Notes: generated by a model from the sequence alone, not told the origin. Positions 51,817 to 61,402 are shown, counted from the first letter of the stretch. The stretch is 64,000 nucleotides of DNA from Sclerotinia nivalis (GCA_029531795.1 CM055954.1:106584-170583); one strand, 5' to 3'. A program made the numbers and translations.

Positions 51817-52219
51817 AAACACCTTAATTACTTATCTTTTAATAAGGGGTTAGCTTATTTAGGTCGTAGGTTAACTAGAGAAGAGATACTTGAATTACGA
51901 GCTATTAAAGTTTCTATGAACAACAAACGTACGTATTATAATTGAGACCATCTGGATAATTTTTATACTTAGTGTATAAGCCTAATTGATTATTAGTTAG
52001 CTTTTTTAATTAGGAAGATCTATACTTTCTTTTTTATCGCATAATCCTAAGAATGTCTTAGGATTCTGGTTTTTCTAGATTGATTCCCTCTAGAACATAT
52101 AGCTTTTTATATTACCTATCACTAAATTAAAAAATATTTTTTTTTTCATTAGTAATAATAAGGTATTAAGTTAAATAACTAGAGATGTGCATGTGCAGCC
52201 CTTTTTTACATACATACAG

Positions 52220-52447
52220 ACATACTTAGGTAACCACACTCTGTCTGTACAAAGAGGATTAAATATGGGTGTTGCTTTATTTATAGTCTCAGAAGCATTA
52301 TTTTTCTTAGCTATATTTTGAGCGTTTTTTCATAGTGCTTTATCACCAACTATAGAATTAGGTGCTCAATGACCACCTATGGGTATAGAAGCTGTTAACC
52401 CCTTTGAATTACCTTTACTTAATACAGTAATATTATTATCATCAGGT
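52220..52447 (+). CDS. cox3: cox3 exon 3
   Basis: 76 codons: [40 protein letters not shown] and [20 protein letters not shown], the most conserved part of COX3 including the Glu in the SEALFF helix. TGA Trp. Start after G at 52219; ends GGT. Confidence 0.95.
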
Positions 52448-52487
52448 GTCTGCCTGAAATGAAAAAGCATATTAAAAATAAAAAAAG

Positions 52488-53183
52488 ATAGATGTTAATT
52501 CCTTTGACCCTTTCATTTTGTCTTCTAGTAAAGTACCATATACTAAACGAATAGGTCCTCATAACCATGATATATTATGTTTACTAATAGGATCTCTTTT
52601 AGGTGATGGTACAATGGAAAGAGATGGTAATGGATCACGGTTTTGTTTTTACCAGAAAGGAGAACATATAGAGTATATAATTTGATTACATAGTGTTTCA
52701 TTAAAACATGGTTATTGTAAAGAAAACATACCTCAAATTCAGAGTAGAATAATAAACGGTAAATTAAATTATTACTGTAGATTTAGAACCTTTACATATA
52801 GTTCTTTTAATTGAATATACGATGATTTTTATCCTATGAGTCCCTCAGGGCAAAAGGGTAAAAAAGTTGTTCCTGATTGAATAGAAGAATATTTATCTCC
52901 TATGGCTTTAGCTATATGAATTATGGACGATGGAGGATGAATTAAAGATAGAGGTCTCAAATTATCTACAAATTGTTTTACTTTAAAAGAAGTAAAATTA
53001 TTAGTTTCAATCTTAGAAAAGAAGTATAGTTTAAGTGTTGCTATACATTCCGCAGGAGCTATAGATCAATATAATATATATTTTCCTAAGAAAAATTTAC
53101 CAGTTTTAATACCGTTAGTTTTACCTCATATGCATCCTTATTTCTTATACAAATTAAACATGGTTAAACCTAGCATATCTTAA
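52488..53183 (+). CDS. LAGLIDADG_2-type endonuclease (cox3 intron 3)
   Basis: Open frame with nine or more TGA codons read as Trp, ending TAA at 53181-53183. Motif 1 CLLIGSLLGDGTMERDGNG, motif 2 LAIWIMDDGGWIKDRG, then FTLKEVKLLVSILEKKYSL and LPHMHPYFLYKL. This is a different LAGLIDADG lineage from all other ORFs in the window. No ATG at the start; ATA at 52488 is a guess. Frame intact. It is invisible under the standard code. Confidence 0.82.
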
Positions 53184-53535
53184 ATATTTTTTTTTTATTC
53201 TTTTTTATAGTCCTATTATAAATAATGTGCAATTTTCATAAAAAAACATTAGATTAAAAGCTATGCTTTAGCAAAGCTGAAATATATAATAGAATATCTT
53301 TATATAGATATTGATAATTTAACTATTATTGGCAATACTGATGAAAACGGTCAACGACTAATATTATAAGTTAAGACCGTTGGCCTTATGAAAGGTCACT
53401 ACAGACTGGTTCGTCGGTAGGTGGCTGAAATGCTGCTTAATGTACAGTGGGAATCTCTTTCTTCTAAAAAAATGAGTAGGAAGAACACAAGGTTTTATAT
53501 TAAATTTACAAATCATAAGTAATTATCGACCTAAA

Positions 53536-53665
53536 TTTTTTCCTTTTTTTTATAATTATAAATAAATTACTACGTAGTAATTAAACTAGCCGGCTCCGTC
53601 TTGTTTAATTTCTACGTCCTCCGGACGTAGTAATTAAACTATTTATTAAAAAAAAGGAAAAAATA
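53536..53665 (-). repeat. Element C, short reverse copy
   Basis: TTTTTTCCTTTTTTTTATAA, AAATTACTACGTAGTAATTA, AGCCGGCTCCGTCTTG, TCCTCCGGACGTAG and AAAAAAAAGGAAAAAATAAA. One internal unit shorter than the copy at 50735. Confidence 0.83.
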
Positions 53666-53781
53666 AAGGGAGGCTGCTTCTGTCCCCCTATAAAAATAGG
53701 GGGAAAGAGGGTAAATATACAATTAATATAAAATACAGGGGTAATAGAAAAAAAAAAATAAAGCTATTATTTTGAGATTTG

Positions 53782-53884
53782 GTTACAGTAACATACGCTC
53801 ATCATTCTTTAATACAAGGAAACAGAAGCGGAGCTTTAGATGGTTTAGTTGCTACAGTACTATTAGCTCTAGTATTTACCGGCT
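53782..53884 (+). CDS. cox3: cox3 exon 4
   Basis: VTVTYAHHSLIQGNRSGALD then GLVATVLLALVFTG and the first base of a Leu codon. Ends GGC T; exon 5 begins TA CAA, giving G-L-Q-G-V-E. Confidence 0.94.
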
Positions 53885-54132
53885 TAGACATTAGTTGTAT
53901 GTCTTTTTTCAGTGTTGGTTTTACCGTTAAAGGGTGACCCTTAAGTAATAACTATAGTTCGGCCACAGTGGATGAACCAAAGCTTTCCCCTTACAGGGTT
54001 GCGGGGTTTGCGGATGCAGAATCAAGCTTTAGTTTGAAAGTATCTAAAAGTAGTTCCACTCGTTCAGGTTGACACTTAATGCCTGGACTTAGTCATAAAA
54101 GATTATACTCTACTGTTAATCTACAACCGTAG
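53885..54132 (+). pseudogene. N-terminal LAGLIDADG fragment fused to cox3 exon 4
   Basis: In frame with exon 4: EPKLSPYRVAGFADAESSFS then LKVSKSSSTRSGWHLMPGL and stop TAG at 54130-54132. This is motif 1 of an endonuclease almost like that in cox3 intron 5 (GFADAESSFSLKLSRKSSSR), cut off after ~30 residues and followed at once by a different complete ORF. Confidence 0.8.
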
Positions 54133-55098
54133 GTTGATCCTTATTGAGTAACAGGGTTTTGTGATGGAGAGTCATGTTTTAGTCTGAGAGTGGCTAAGAA
54201 AAGTACATCTAAAGTAGGATGAGGGGTTACACCTGAATTTAGAATCCTTTTACACATAAAGGATGTAATTATGTTAAGAAAAATACACTCCTTTTTTGGT
54301 GTAGGTACAATCTATATGAGAGAAAGTAACAATACGGTAACATACGTGGTTCAATCTTTACGAGATATAACTAATATAATTATACCTCACTTTGACAAAT
54401 ATCCTTTAATAACTCAAAAGAGGGCAGACTATCTTCTATTTAAACAAGGTGTTAATTTATTAAATTTAAAGGTTCACTCTGAAGTAGAGGGTATACGGGA
54501 GATTTTAAGTCTTAAAGGGTCAATGAATAAAGAAGGGCTATCCGATATGCTAAAGATTAACTTTCCAGCGATTCTTCCTGTTACACGCCCAGTAATTAGT
54601 TTTGAAGGTATACCAAACCCCAATTGGTTTGCAGGTTTTGTAGACGGTGAAGGTAGTTTTTCTGTGGACACAACCAAAGCTAAAACCGATGGAAGTTTTT
54701 ACACTCAAATAAGTTTCTCTGTCTCTCAACATGTAAGAGATGAGCTTTTATTAACTAAATTCGTTGACTATCTGGGGTGCGGAAGAATTGTGAAAGCTTC
54801 CAATAGACTGGATGGAGTTCTATTTATTGTAAGTAAATTTACGGATATTCAAAAAAAGGTCATTCCTTTTTTTCATAGCTACCCTTTATTAGGGGTAAAG
54901 TCTATGGATTATCGGGATTTCTGTCTTATAGCTAAGATTATAGAAGACAAATTACATTTAACTCCTGAAGGCTTTAAGAAGATAAATTCTTTAAAATCTG
55001 GAATGAATAGTTCTAGGCTTCGCCTAGCTTTAGCTAGTTTTGGCGGGGCAAAACTCGTTTTTGTCCCTCAAAACAAGTTTTGAGGAACGAAAAACTAG
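54133..55098 (+). CDS. LAGLIDADG homing endonuclease (cox3 intron 4)
   Basis: Starts after TAG 54130 with no ATG before its own motif 1 WVTGFCDGESCFSL; motif 2 WFAGFVDGEGSFSV; ending SGMNSSRL. Close relative of the cox3 intron 5 ORF. Its last ~25 codons (ASFGGAKLVFVPQNKF and on to TAG 55096-55098) come from element P inserted at the 3' end. Translation start is unclear (possibly at ATG 54271, which would lose motif 1). Confidence 0.78.
55034..55098. mobile_element. Element P, copy 2
   Basis: CTAGTTTTGGCGGGGCAAAA, CTCGTTTTTGTCCCTCAAAA, CAAGTTTTGAGGAACGAAAA, ACTAG. Matches copy 1 (51752) at most positions; copy 3 at 62469-62523 is shorter. Confidence 0.83.
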
Positions 55099-55657
55099 AA
55101 TATATAATTAATTATGAGTAGGTATTTGGCTAAGCCAGCACGAAAAAAGCATATATATAGGCCTTTGCTTAAAGTTATGCATAAATAAATTAGTAAGCTC
55201 TGAATCGCATTTTATGCACGAAGTTAGGCAAATGTACAAAGTAAATTGCATGAAAATCTTGTAACATTTAGCTCTGGGCGCTGAAATTGTAGCTAATACA
55301 CTTTAAGCGTAAAGTGTTAATTAATCTAATAGCAAGACAATATGCAGCCAACTTTTATTAAATATTACAAAGAATATTTAAAAAGTAGGTTCAACGACTC
55401 ATAAATAGGATAAAACAATTTAGCACTTCTGTTTTATCAAGGACCGCGGTTTTATTTAACTCTGGATACTGACCTTTAGACAGGATGCTTTTTTTTTTAT
55501 TCTAGGCTCCGCCTCGCTTTAGCGAGGCAAGCCTAGCACAGCTGTTTATTTAAAAACTTTGGTATACACATAACGATATTATTGTATATATTACATAGTC
55601 TGAACAATAATGAAAATTATTGAAATAAGGATTAAACGCTTTATGATAACAATATTG

Positions 55658-55747
55658 TACAAGGTGTAGAATACACTGTTTCTTCATTCACTATAAGTGA
55701 TGGTGCATTTGGATCATGTTTTTATTTTGGTACCGGCTTCCACGGCT
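55658..55747 (+). CDS. cox3: cox3 exon 5
   Basis: (L)QGVEYTVSSFTISDGAFGSC then FYFGTGFHG and T of a Leu codon. Ends GGC T at 55747, joined to TA CAT GTT at 59004 to give GFHGLHVMIGT, the expected sequence. As in exon 4, the splice follows GGCT. Confidence 0.93.
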
Positions 55748-56835
55748 TTCCTCTACATATATTTTTTTTTTATCATAATAATAGTAATAATAATTATACT
55801 TCTACTTTATTGATAAATACTCCTGGGCGCCAGCCACGGTTAATAGGAGCTCCAAATTATATGCCAATAAATTTAAAGAACAAAGTATTATATTTCAGTA
55901 CTGCCTTGCCTTTAAATACAATAGAACCGGAGTTTTCCCCTTATTGAATTACTGGTTTTGCAGACGCTGAGTCTAGTTTTAGTCTTAAGTTATCTAGAAA
56001 AAGTTCCTCAAGGTCTGGGTGGCACATAATTCCTGAATTTAGAATAGAGTTACATAGCAGAGATATTTTATTGTTAAGAAAAGTACAGTCTTATTTTGGT
56101 ATAGGTTTTATTAGCGAACGTCTTGATTTATATAAAGCAGTATATAGTGTTCAATCTTATCGAGATATAGCTAGTGTGATTATACCACATTTTGATAAAT
56201 ATCCTTTGATAACTCAAAAAAAAGCGGACTACCTTTTATTTAGACAAGCTATTAATTTATTAAATTTAAATGTACAATCAAATATAGAGGGAATTCGTAG
56301 TATTATAGGTATTAAAGCATCAATGAATTTAGGGTTATCCGACACATTGTTACTTCAATTCCCTACTGTTATACCAGCCGTTCGTCCAGTAGTTAGTTTT
56401 GAAGGTATAGCTGATCCTAACTGACTAGCTGGTTTCGTAGATGGAGAGGCTTGTTTTTATGTTAATACCAAAAAAGCTAAAGCTTATTTGACAGGTTTTC
56501 AGGTTATTATGACTTTTTCTATATCTCAACACTGCGTAGCAGGGGATGAGCTTTTGTTTAATAAATTTATTGGCTATTTGGGGTGCGGTAAGATTGAGAA
56601 AGTTTCGACTAGACCAAATGAAGTTAGATTTGTTGTATATAAATTTAGTGACATTATTAATAAAATAATACCTTTTTTCCAAAACTATCCTTTACATGGT
56701 ATAAAGTTACAGGATTTCAAAGATTTCTGTAAGATAGCTAATATTATGGAAAGCCAAGATCATTTAACTCTTGAAGGTCTAAAAAAAATCAAGTCTATTA
56801 AATCTGGAATGAATACAGGTAGAATTAATAGTTAA
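55748..56835 (+). CDS. LAGLIDADG endonuclease a fused to cox3 exon 5
   Basis: In frame with exon 5, open to TAA at 56833-56835, TGA 55945 and 56422 as Trp. Motif 1 WITGFADAESSFSL, motif 2 WLAGFVDGEACFYV, ending SGMNTGRINS. A small insert HCVAG replaces HVR in the SQH(V)RDELL signature. Motif 1 has ESS in place of EGS. Intact frame. Confidence 0.85.
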
Positions 56836-57389
56836 TTTATTATAAATTAAAAAAAGTTTATATGGTACGTGTAGGCCCTATTTAAATTTGAGCTTAAAGC
56901 TAATTAAATTTTAATGTCTTGAATTATATAGAAAATATGGTTAATTGCATGAAACTCTTGATATTATTAAGGTAAATAAACAAGATGATATGCAGCCAAA
57001 TATTTATTAAATATTGCAAGTAATATTTAGTGATAAAGGTTCAACGACTAATAAAAATAGGAAGATGAGACGTGTATTTTTAAATTATACTATACAATAT
57101 AGCGCATATTGTAGAGATGACATAGTCTGAACAACAATGAAAATTGTTGAAAATAAGGGTTTGCTATTAGTCCTTATTTTAATTCACATTATTAATTATT
57201 AGATTACGTATTAAATAGTGATAAGGGTTAACAATAAGTGTAGCCCCATTTATACTTGTTTGTGTTTTACTTAAAACAAAATTTTATAACCTTGAAAGTT
57301 CTCAGTTTCACATTAATGTTGAAAGAACCAATAAATTATTAATTACTATTCCTTCTGCCCTGCCTCCCTCTCATCGAACGTAGTGATAC

Positions 57390-57425
57390 CCTTCATGCAA
57401 GACCAGTACTGGTCTTGCATGAAGG
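57390..57425. repeat. 36-bp palindrome, copy 10
   Basis: Perfect copy just upstream of endonuclease b in cox3 intron 5, without element-A borders. Confidence 0.93.
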
Positions 57426-57437
57426 CAGAGGGAGTAT

Positions 57438-58740
57438 AGAGATAAAGAAGCTAATTCATATTATTTACAAACTAATTTTTTAGAATGATTTGCAGGATTT
57501 GCAGATGCAGAAGCTAATTTTAATATTAAAATTACAGGGCTAACTGAAAGTACCCGCTCCGCTAAGAATGTCCAGTTTACATTTCAAATAGGTTTACATA
57601 AGGATGATGAACCAGTATTAAATTATATTATGAATAATTTAAAATGTGGACATATTTCAAAATCAAAAGATAGAATAAATTTTTTTGTAAATGATCAGAA
57701 TTCTTTATTACATGTAATATTACCTATATTTGACTTCGTGAATCTTAATAGTTCAAAGTATCATCATTTTGTAATATTTAAAAAGGCAGTTACTTTACTA
57801 AGAGATAAAAGTCATTTATCTGATAAAGGTAAATTAGAAATAATTAAATGTAAAAACCAAATGAGTAATATGTCTGGTCAATGGGTACCAAGTTCTATTA
57901 ACAGTAAAATTAAAATTACTAAATTTTGATTAGCAGGGTTTATTGATGGAGAAGGGTCATTTTCAACTAATAAATTTGTACCTAGCCACGCGCGGCTTGC
58001 CGTGACGGCAAGCCTGATAAAAAAAACTTCAAACTTCGTTTTTTTTTATAAGGCGGCTAGATTTAAATTAGAAAATCATATTAAAGAGTTAGAATTATTT
58101 AATAAAATTAAGGAGTTCCTTAATGTAGGTAATATGTTAATTTCTGCCTTCATGCAAGACCAGTACTGGTCTTGCATGAAGGGTAGAGAATAGATAGATT
58201 TAATAGTAACCCTACTATAGTATTAGAAGTTAATAAAATAAAAGAACTTAAAGAAGTGTTAATTCCATTGATATATGATAATAATACTATTCTTTTAAAA
58301 ACTTTAAGGTCTGAAGATTTCTCTTTATGATTAAATTTAATTAATATTTATTATAAAGGTTATCATACTATACCTGAAGGTAAATATGTATTTGATGCTA
58401 TTAAATTACATATTAACAAGTATAGAATGACAACTAATATTTCTTTACTTGATAATGTGCAACGTATTTCCATTTATGAAATAGAAAATCTATTATCTAA
58501 ACTTTATTTAATAGACAGTCCCCCTTCGGTGAAATTAAACAGGGAGTTAGATACTATAGAAATACTGATAAACTAGTAAGTGAAGCTATAAATCTTGTTG
58601 TTATAGATACTAGTGGTAATAATACTATTTATTCTAGTATATCTGATTGTGCTAAAAATCTAAAGATAGGAAGGAATAAAATTAAACAGTGTTTAAGTTC
58701 AGGTGAATCATATAAAGGTTATAAGTTTGTTTTAAGTTAA
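57438..58740 (+). pseudogene. LAGLIDADG endonuclease b with NUMOD1 tail, broken by palindromes
   Basis: Motif 1 WFAGFADAEANFNI, motif 2 WLAGFIDGEGSFST (57928). Then a GC palindrome GGCTTGCCGTGACGGCAAGCC (~57995), FKLENHIKELELFNKIKEFL, and the 36-bp palindrome at 58147 which ends the frame. Beyond it the protein resumes (VLEVNKIKELKEVLIPLIYD ... NVQRISIYEIENLLSKLY), a CCCCCTTCGG block near 58522 shifts it again, and a NUMOD1-like tail SSISDCAKNLKIGRNKIK ends at TAA 58738-58740. Same domain plan as the cox2 ORF at 1359. Confidence 0.82.
58147..58182. repeat. 36-bp palindrome, copy 11, inside an ORF
   Basis: Perfect copy within the second domain of endonuclease b; the coding frame stops 10 bases after it (TAG at 58191-58193). 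Confidence 0.93.
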
Positions 58741-59003
58741 TATATAGACTTATTTTTGAAAATAGAGTCAATAGCAAAAAAATCTTATTAGATATTAAGA
58801 TAATTTGCTGCCAAGTGTATATTGTTAGGCAATATATATAGGTCCAACGACTAGCTAACAAATATTATGTTACTTTAGTTTTCAAAGTAAAAGAATGGCA
58901 TTAAACTCTACATATGAAATGTTAAACTTCGACAATATATAAGTTTAATTAAATTAATATGAATACATAGTCTAAACAATAATGTGGGTTATTGAAACAT
59001 TTG

Positions 59004-59173
59004 TACATGTTATGATCGGTACAGCTTTCATAGCTGTGGGTTTATGACGTGTTTTGGCTTACCATTCCACAGATAATCATCATCTGGGAATGGAGGCAAG
59101 TATACTATATTGACATTTTGTGGATGTGGTATGACTTTTTTTATATATTTCTATATACTACTGGGGTTCATAG
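59004..59173 (+). CDS. cox3: cox3 last exon
   Basis: (L)HVMIGTAFIAVGLWRVLAYH, STDNHHLGMEASILYWHFVD, VVWLFLYISIYYWGS and TAG at 59171-59173. Contains the conserved HFVDVVWLFLY final helix. TGA Trp codons at several sites. Confidence 0.95.
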
Positions 59174-59431
59174 TATATAAAGAATATTAAAATAAATATC
59201 CTTATTTATATTATTTCATTAATATTTGCGGTGTTATTTTAATAGCTGTATGTTTCTACGAAGTTCTTACTTAGCTTATTATGTGTCCAAGTGAAGAGGG
59301 TGGCCCTAGTGAACCTAGTGGACCGGCCCTAGTGAACCTAGTGGACCGGCCCAGGTGGATCCGGGGACTGGTTTAGAGAAAAGGAAGATATATGGCAGGA
59401 AATTAAAGAAGATGCAAGAGACTTATACTAC

Positions 59432-59467
59432 CTTTCATGCAAGACCAGTACTGGTCTTGCATGAAAG
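59432..59467. repeat. 36-bp palindrome, variant copy 12
   Basis: CTTTCATGCAAGACCAGT / ACTGGTCTTGCATGAAAG: outer pair changed on both arms, symmetry kept. Copy 13 at 61118 shares the change. Confidence 0.92.
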
Positions 59468-60072
59468 CAGAGGATGTAGAATGTTTTAGATAAAGAGGAG
59501 GCTCGGACAAAGAGCAGGTATATAGAAAAGATGATAATCTATTAAATAATCTTTACCATTATTCCTTTTTATTTTGGGCGGAGCCCCAGAGTCCAGTAAA
59601 CTACTAATTAGTTATAGATACGTAGCTTATCCCTTAGAAGTATTTTAGGGTTAAACCCCGCTAACTATAAGGAAAACCCGGGAGAAAGCATAAATTAAGA
59701 CTGGCTCTATGTACGTGTAGGCACTAATTTGTGATAAAGCCCCTTACTTCTTTAACTAGCTAGCTTAGTAAATATATATGCCAAAATAAACATATATGTT
59801 TTATTGAATAAGCAAGAATGTTATATTTAATACTAATAATTAATATAAAAATAAACTTTTTATCTTTATTATTTGGTTATAAAAGGCATATACTTTTTGC
59901 TTATCTCTTATCCATTTTGCCTAGTAAGGAGTCTAAGTATGAATAATAGTATACTTTTATTATATAATTATGATTATTAATTTATAATCAATTTATTAAT
60001 TAATTATAAATTATAATTTATAATAAGTACACTTTTTAAATATTATAGAATAATAATATTATTCACCCGCCT

Positions 60073-60153
60073 TATTTTTTCCCTTTTTTTAGTTATAAAT
60101 ATTTACGTAATAATTATATATTTATAACTAAAAAAAAGGGAAAAAAAAAGGGG
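60073..60153. repeat. Element B, shortened copy
   Basis: TTATTTTTTCCCTTTTTTTA, ATATTTACGTAATAATTA, TTTATAACTAAAAAAAAGGG and GAAAAAAAAAGGGGG, followed by GACAGAAGCAGCCCCC as at 47158. It lacks the TACAATAC segment of the left half. Confidence 0.83.
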
Positions 60154-60262
60154 GACAGAAGCAGCCCCCTTTTTTTTTTTATTTTTGTCCGCCCACCTGT
60201 TTAGACTATTCGCTATACCTGCCCTGTTCCCTGACACTCTAATAAACTTCCATTCCCCTTTA

Positions 60263-60477
60263 TTTTTTCCTTTTTTTTTTTAATAGTTTAATTACTACGT
60301 CCGGAGGACGTAGAAATTAAACAAGACGGAGCCGGCTAGTTTAATTACTACGTCCCTTATCCTCCGGATTAGGGGGGGGGGGACGTAGAAATTGAACAAG
60401 GCGGAGCCTAGTTTAATTACTACGTGGTAATTAAATTATAATTCTAAAAAAAAGGCAAAAATACAGTAGTGATAAAA
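60263..60477 (+). repeat. Element C, copy
   Basis: TTTATTTTTTCCTTTTTTTT, TTTAATTACTACGTCCGGAG, AGACGGAGCCGGC, CCTTATCCTCCGGATTAGGG, AAGGCGGAGCCTAG, AAAAAAAGGCAAAAATACAG. Same order as 24551-24757. Confidence 0.88.
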
Positions 60478-61023
60478 GGGGGGGAAATAAAATTTAAAGG
60501 TAGATTTTAAAAGATTAATTTATTTTAAAAATAAAATATAGTCGAGGGTTATTAACATATCAGAAAAACTTCCTTATTTATAAAGGAAATCTTTATTTAT
60601 AAAGGAAATCTCTATTTAAATAGAAAAGGGAGTAGACTAAATTATATATAAATTTAAATATAACCCTACAGCAGCAGCTTAGCGTGCGTGCTTGTTTTCA
60701 ACTCTCATATTTATCTTGACTATATATTAAGCAGCGCTAATTTTTAAGTTTATTACTAAATTTATACAATATTAGTTCTAATGTTTATTAGTAATACATA
60801 GTAAAAAATAAAAATACCAAAAGATAAACATGTCATTATACGTTTCTTCAGCAAAAATAACTTATTTACCCTTATGTTGGCATTTTTATTATTATACGTA
60901 GCTCAAAAAAATATTAAATAATTTTTATTTTTAATTACTTGATGTCTATTTTTTTTTTCTTATGGCCTGGTTAAGTATTAAATACTGTTTTAATAAACAT
61001 TGCACTTGTGCAGTGTTTATTAA

Positions 61024-61094
61024 CTCTTATTAGCTCAATGGTAGAGCAGGATATTTCTAATATCTAGATCTAAGTTCGAGTCTTGGATAAGAAT
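61024..61094 (+). tRNA. trnR: tRNA-Arg(TCT)
   Basis: D arm GCTC-AATGGTA-GAGC, anticodon loop TTTCTAA in GGATA / TATCT, T arm CTAAG-TTCGAGT-CTTGG. Acceptor pairs six of seven. Reads AGR codons. Confidence 0.9.
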
Positions 61095-61117
61095 AATATA
61101 TTACTAAGCTTACTCTG

Positions 61118-61153
61118 CTTTCATGCAAGACCAGTACTGGTCTTGCATGAAAG
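61118..61153. repeat. 36-bp palindrome, variant copy 13
   Basis: CTTTCATG-type copy, 24 bp downstream of trnR(TCT), not within element A. Confidence 0.92.
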
Positions 61154-61211
61154 GTAGTAATATATTTTTTTTTCGCTAATTAGGAGATAATATACTAAAA
61201 AAATAATAAAC

Positions 61212-61283
61212 AATATACTAGTTTAAAGGTAAAATACGAGACTTTTAATCTTTGTTATATGGGTTCGAATCCCATAGGTCTTA
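61212..61283 (+). tRNA. trnK: tRNA-Lys(TTT), acceptor stem poorly paired
   Basis: D arm GTTT-AAAGGTA-AAAT, anticodon loop CTTTTAA with TTT, T arm ATGGG-TTCGAAT-CCCAT. The 3' acceptor strand AGGTCTT finds only partial complement in the 5' strand AATATAC. Otherwise a typical fungal trnK core. Confidence 0.8.
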
Positions 61284-61330
61284 AATCTAAAAACTATTTT
61301 TTTTTGATTATTTTACAATTAAAAAAATAA

Positions 61331-61401
61331 ACGGCCATAGGTTAATGGTAGACCTTTCGTCTTCCAAACGATTTGTGTCGATTCGAATTCGGCTGGCCGT
61401 A
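61331..61401 (+). tRNA. trnG: tRNA-Gly(TCC)
   Basis: Acceptor ACGGCCA / TGGCCGT, D arm AGGT-TAATGGTAG-ACCT, anticodon loop CTTCCAA in TTCGT / ACGAT, T arm with TCGAATT loop. The last base is close to trnD, two bases away. Confidence 0.94.
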
Positions 61402-61402
61402 A

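Larger units (their letters stand above)
50640..51965 (+). pseudogene. LAGLIDADG endonuclease broken by several insertions
   Basis: Pieces in order: YYLAGLIEGDGSIILP (to ~50725), then insertion(s), YEKLQKILGTGAIYIEKRGV and FRTPKILALYKAIDNL (51120-51362), WLAGFQ, insertion, DTDGHFSIKLTGSYASDD, stop codons near 51530, YLAKYPLMSS, element P, KHLNYLSFNKGLAYLGRR to MNNKRTYYNW. The motif-2 sequence WLAGF...TDGHFSI is itself split by a poly-T/poly-A bordered unit at ~51378-51455. Relative of the cox3 intron 1 and 2 ORFs. Confidence 0.82.
50405..52219 (+). other. Inserted block in cox3 with shredded LAGLIDADG ORF
   Basis: Lies between the exon-3-start copy and true exon 3. Holds a reverse element A with palindrome copy 9 (50547-50582), a broken LAGLIDADG ORF, reverse element C (50735-50940) and further T/A-bordered units (~51020-51100, ~51372-51460) and element P (51752-51816). 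A group I core was not securely found. Confidence 0.65.
52448..53781 (+). other. cox3 intron 3, group I with LAGLIDADG_2-type ORF
   Basis: The ORF sits near the 5' end; later CGGTCAACGACTAATATTAT (~53349) looks like a core segment, but the core is split and was not traced fully. A reverse element C (53536-53665) and the linker GGCTGCTTCTGTCCCCC (reverse of the one at 47155) are inserted near the 3' end. Ends in G at 53781. Confidence 0.75.
53885..55657 (+). other. cox3 intron 4, group I with LAGLIDADG ORF
   Basis: Core follows the ORF: GCATGAAAATCTTG near 55248, ATATGCAGCCAACTTT near 55340, GGTTCAACGACTCATA near 55389, ACATAGTCTGAACAATAATG near 55594. Palindrome T (55503-55536) is inserted in a loop. 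Ends in G at 55657. Confidence 0.85.
55748..59003 (+). other. cox3 intron 5: two group I core sets and two LAGLIDADG ORFs
   Basis: First set after ORF a: GCATGAAACTCTTG near 56948, ATATGCAGCCAAATATT near 56988, GGTTCAACGACTAATA near 57037, ACATAGTCTGAACAACAATG near 57119. Second set after ORF b: TTGCTGCCAAGTG near 58805, GGTCCAACGACTAGC near 58841, ACATAGTCTAAACAATAATG near 58965. Two tandem or nested introns are implied. Ends in G at 59003. Confidence 0.75.
59174..61023. other. Spacer cox3-trnR with tandem repeat, elements B and C
   Basis: Two copies of a 23-bp unit CTAGTGAACCTAGTGGACCGG(CC) at ~59307-59352, palindrome copy 12 (59432-59467, CTTTCATG variant), element B (60073-60153) and element C (60263-60477). 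60480-61020 is AT-rich with a direct repeat TTTATAAAGGAAATCT near 60590. No gene seen. Confidence 0.65.
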
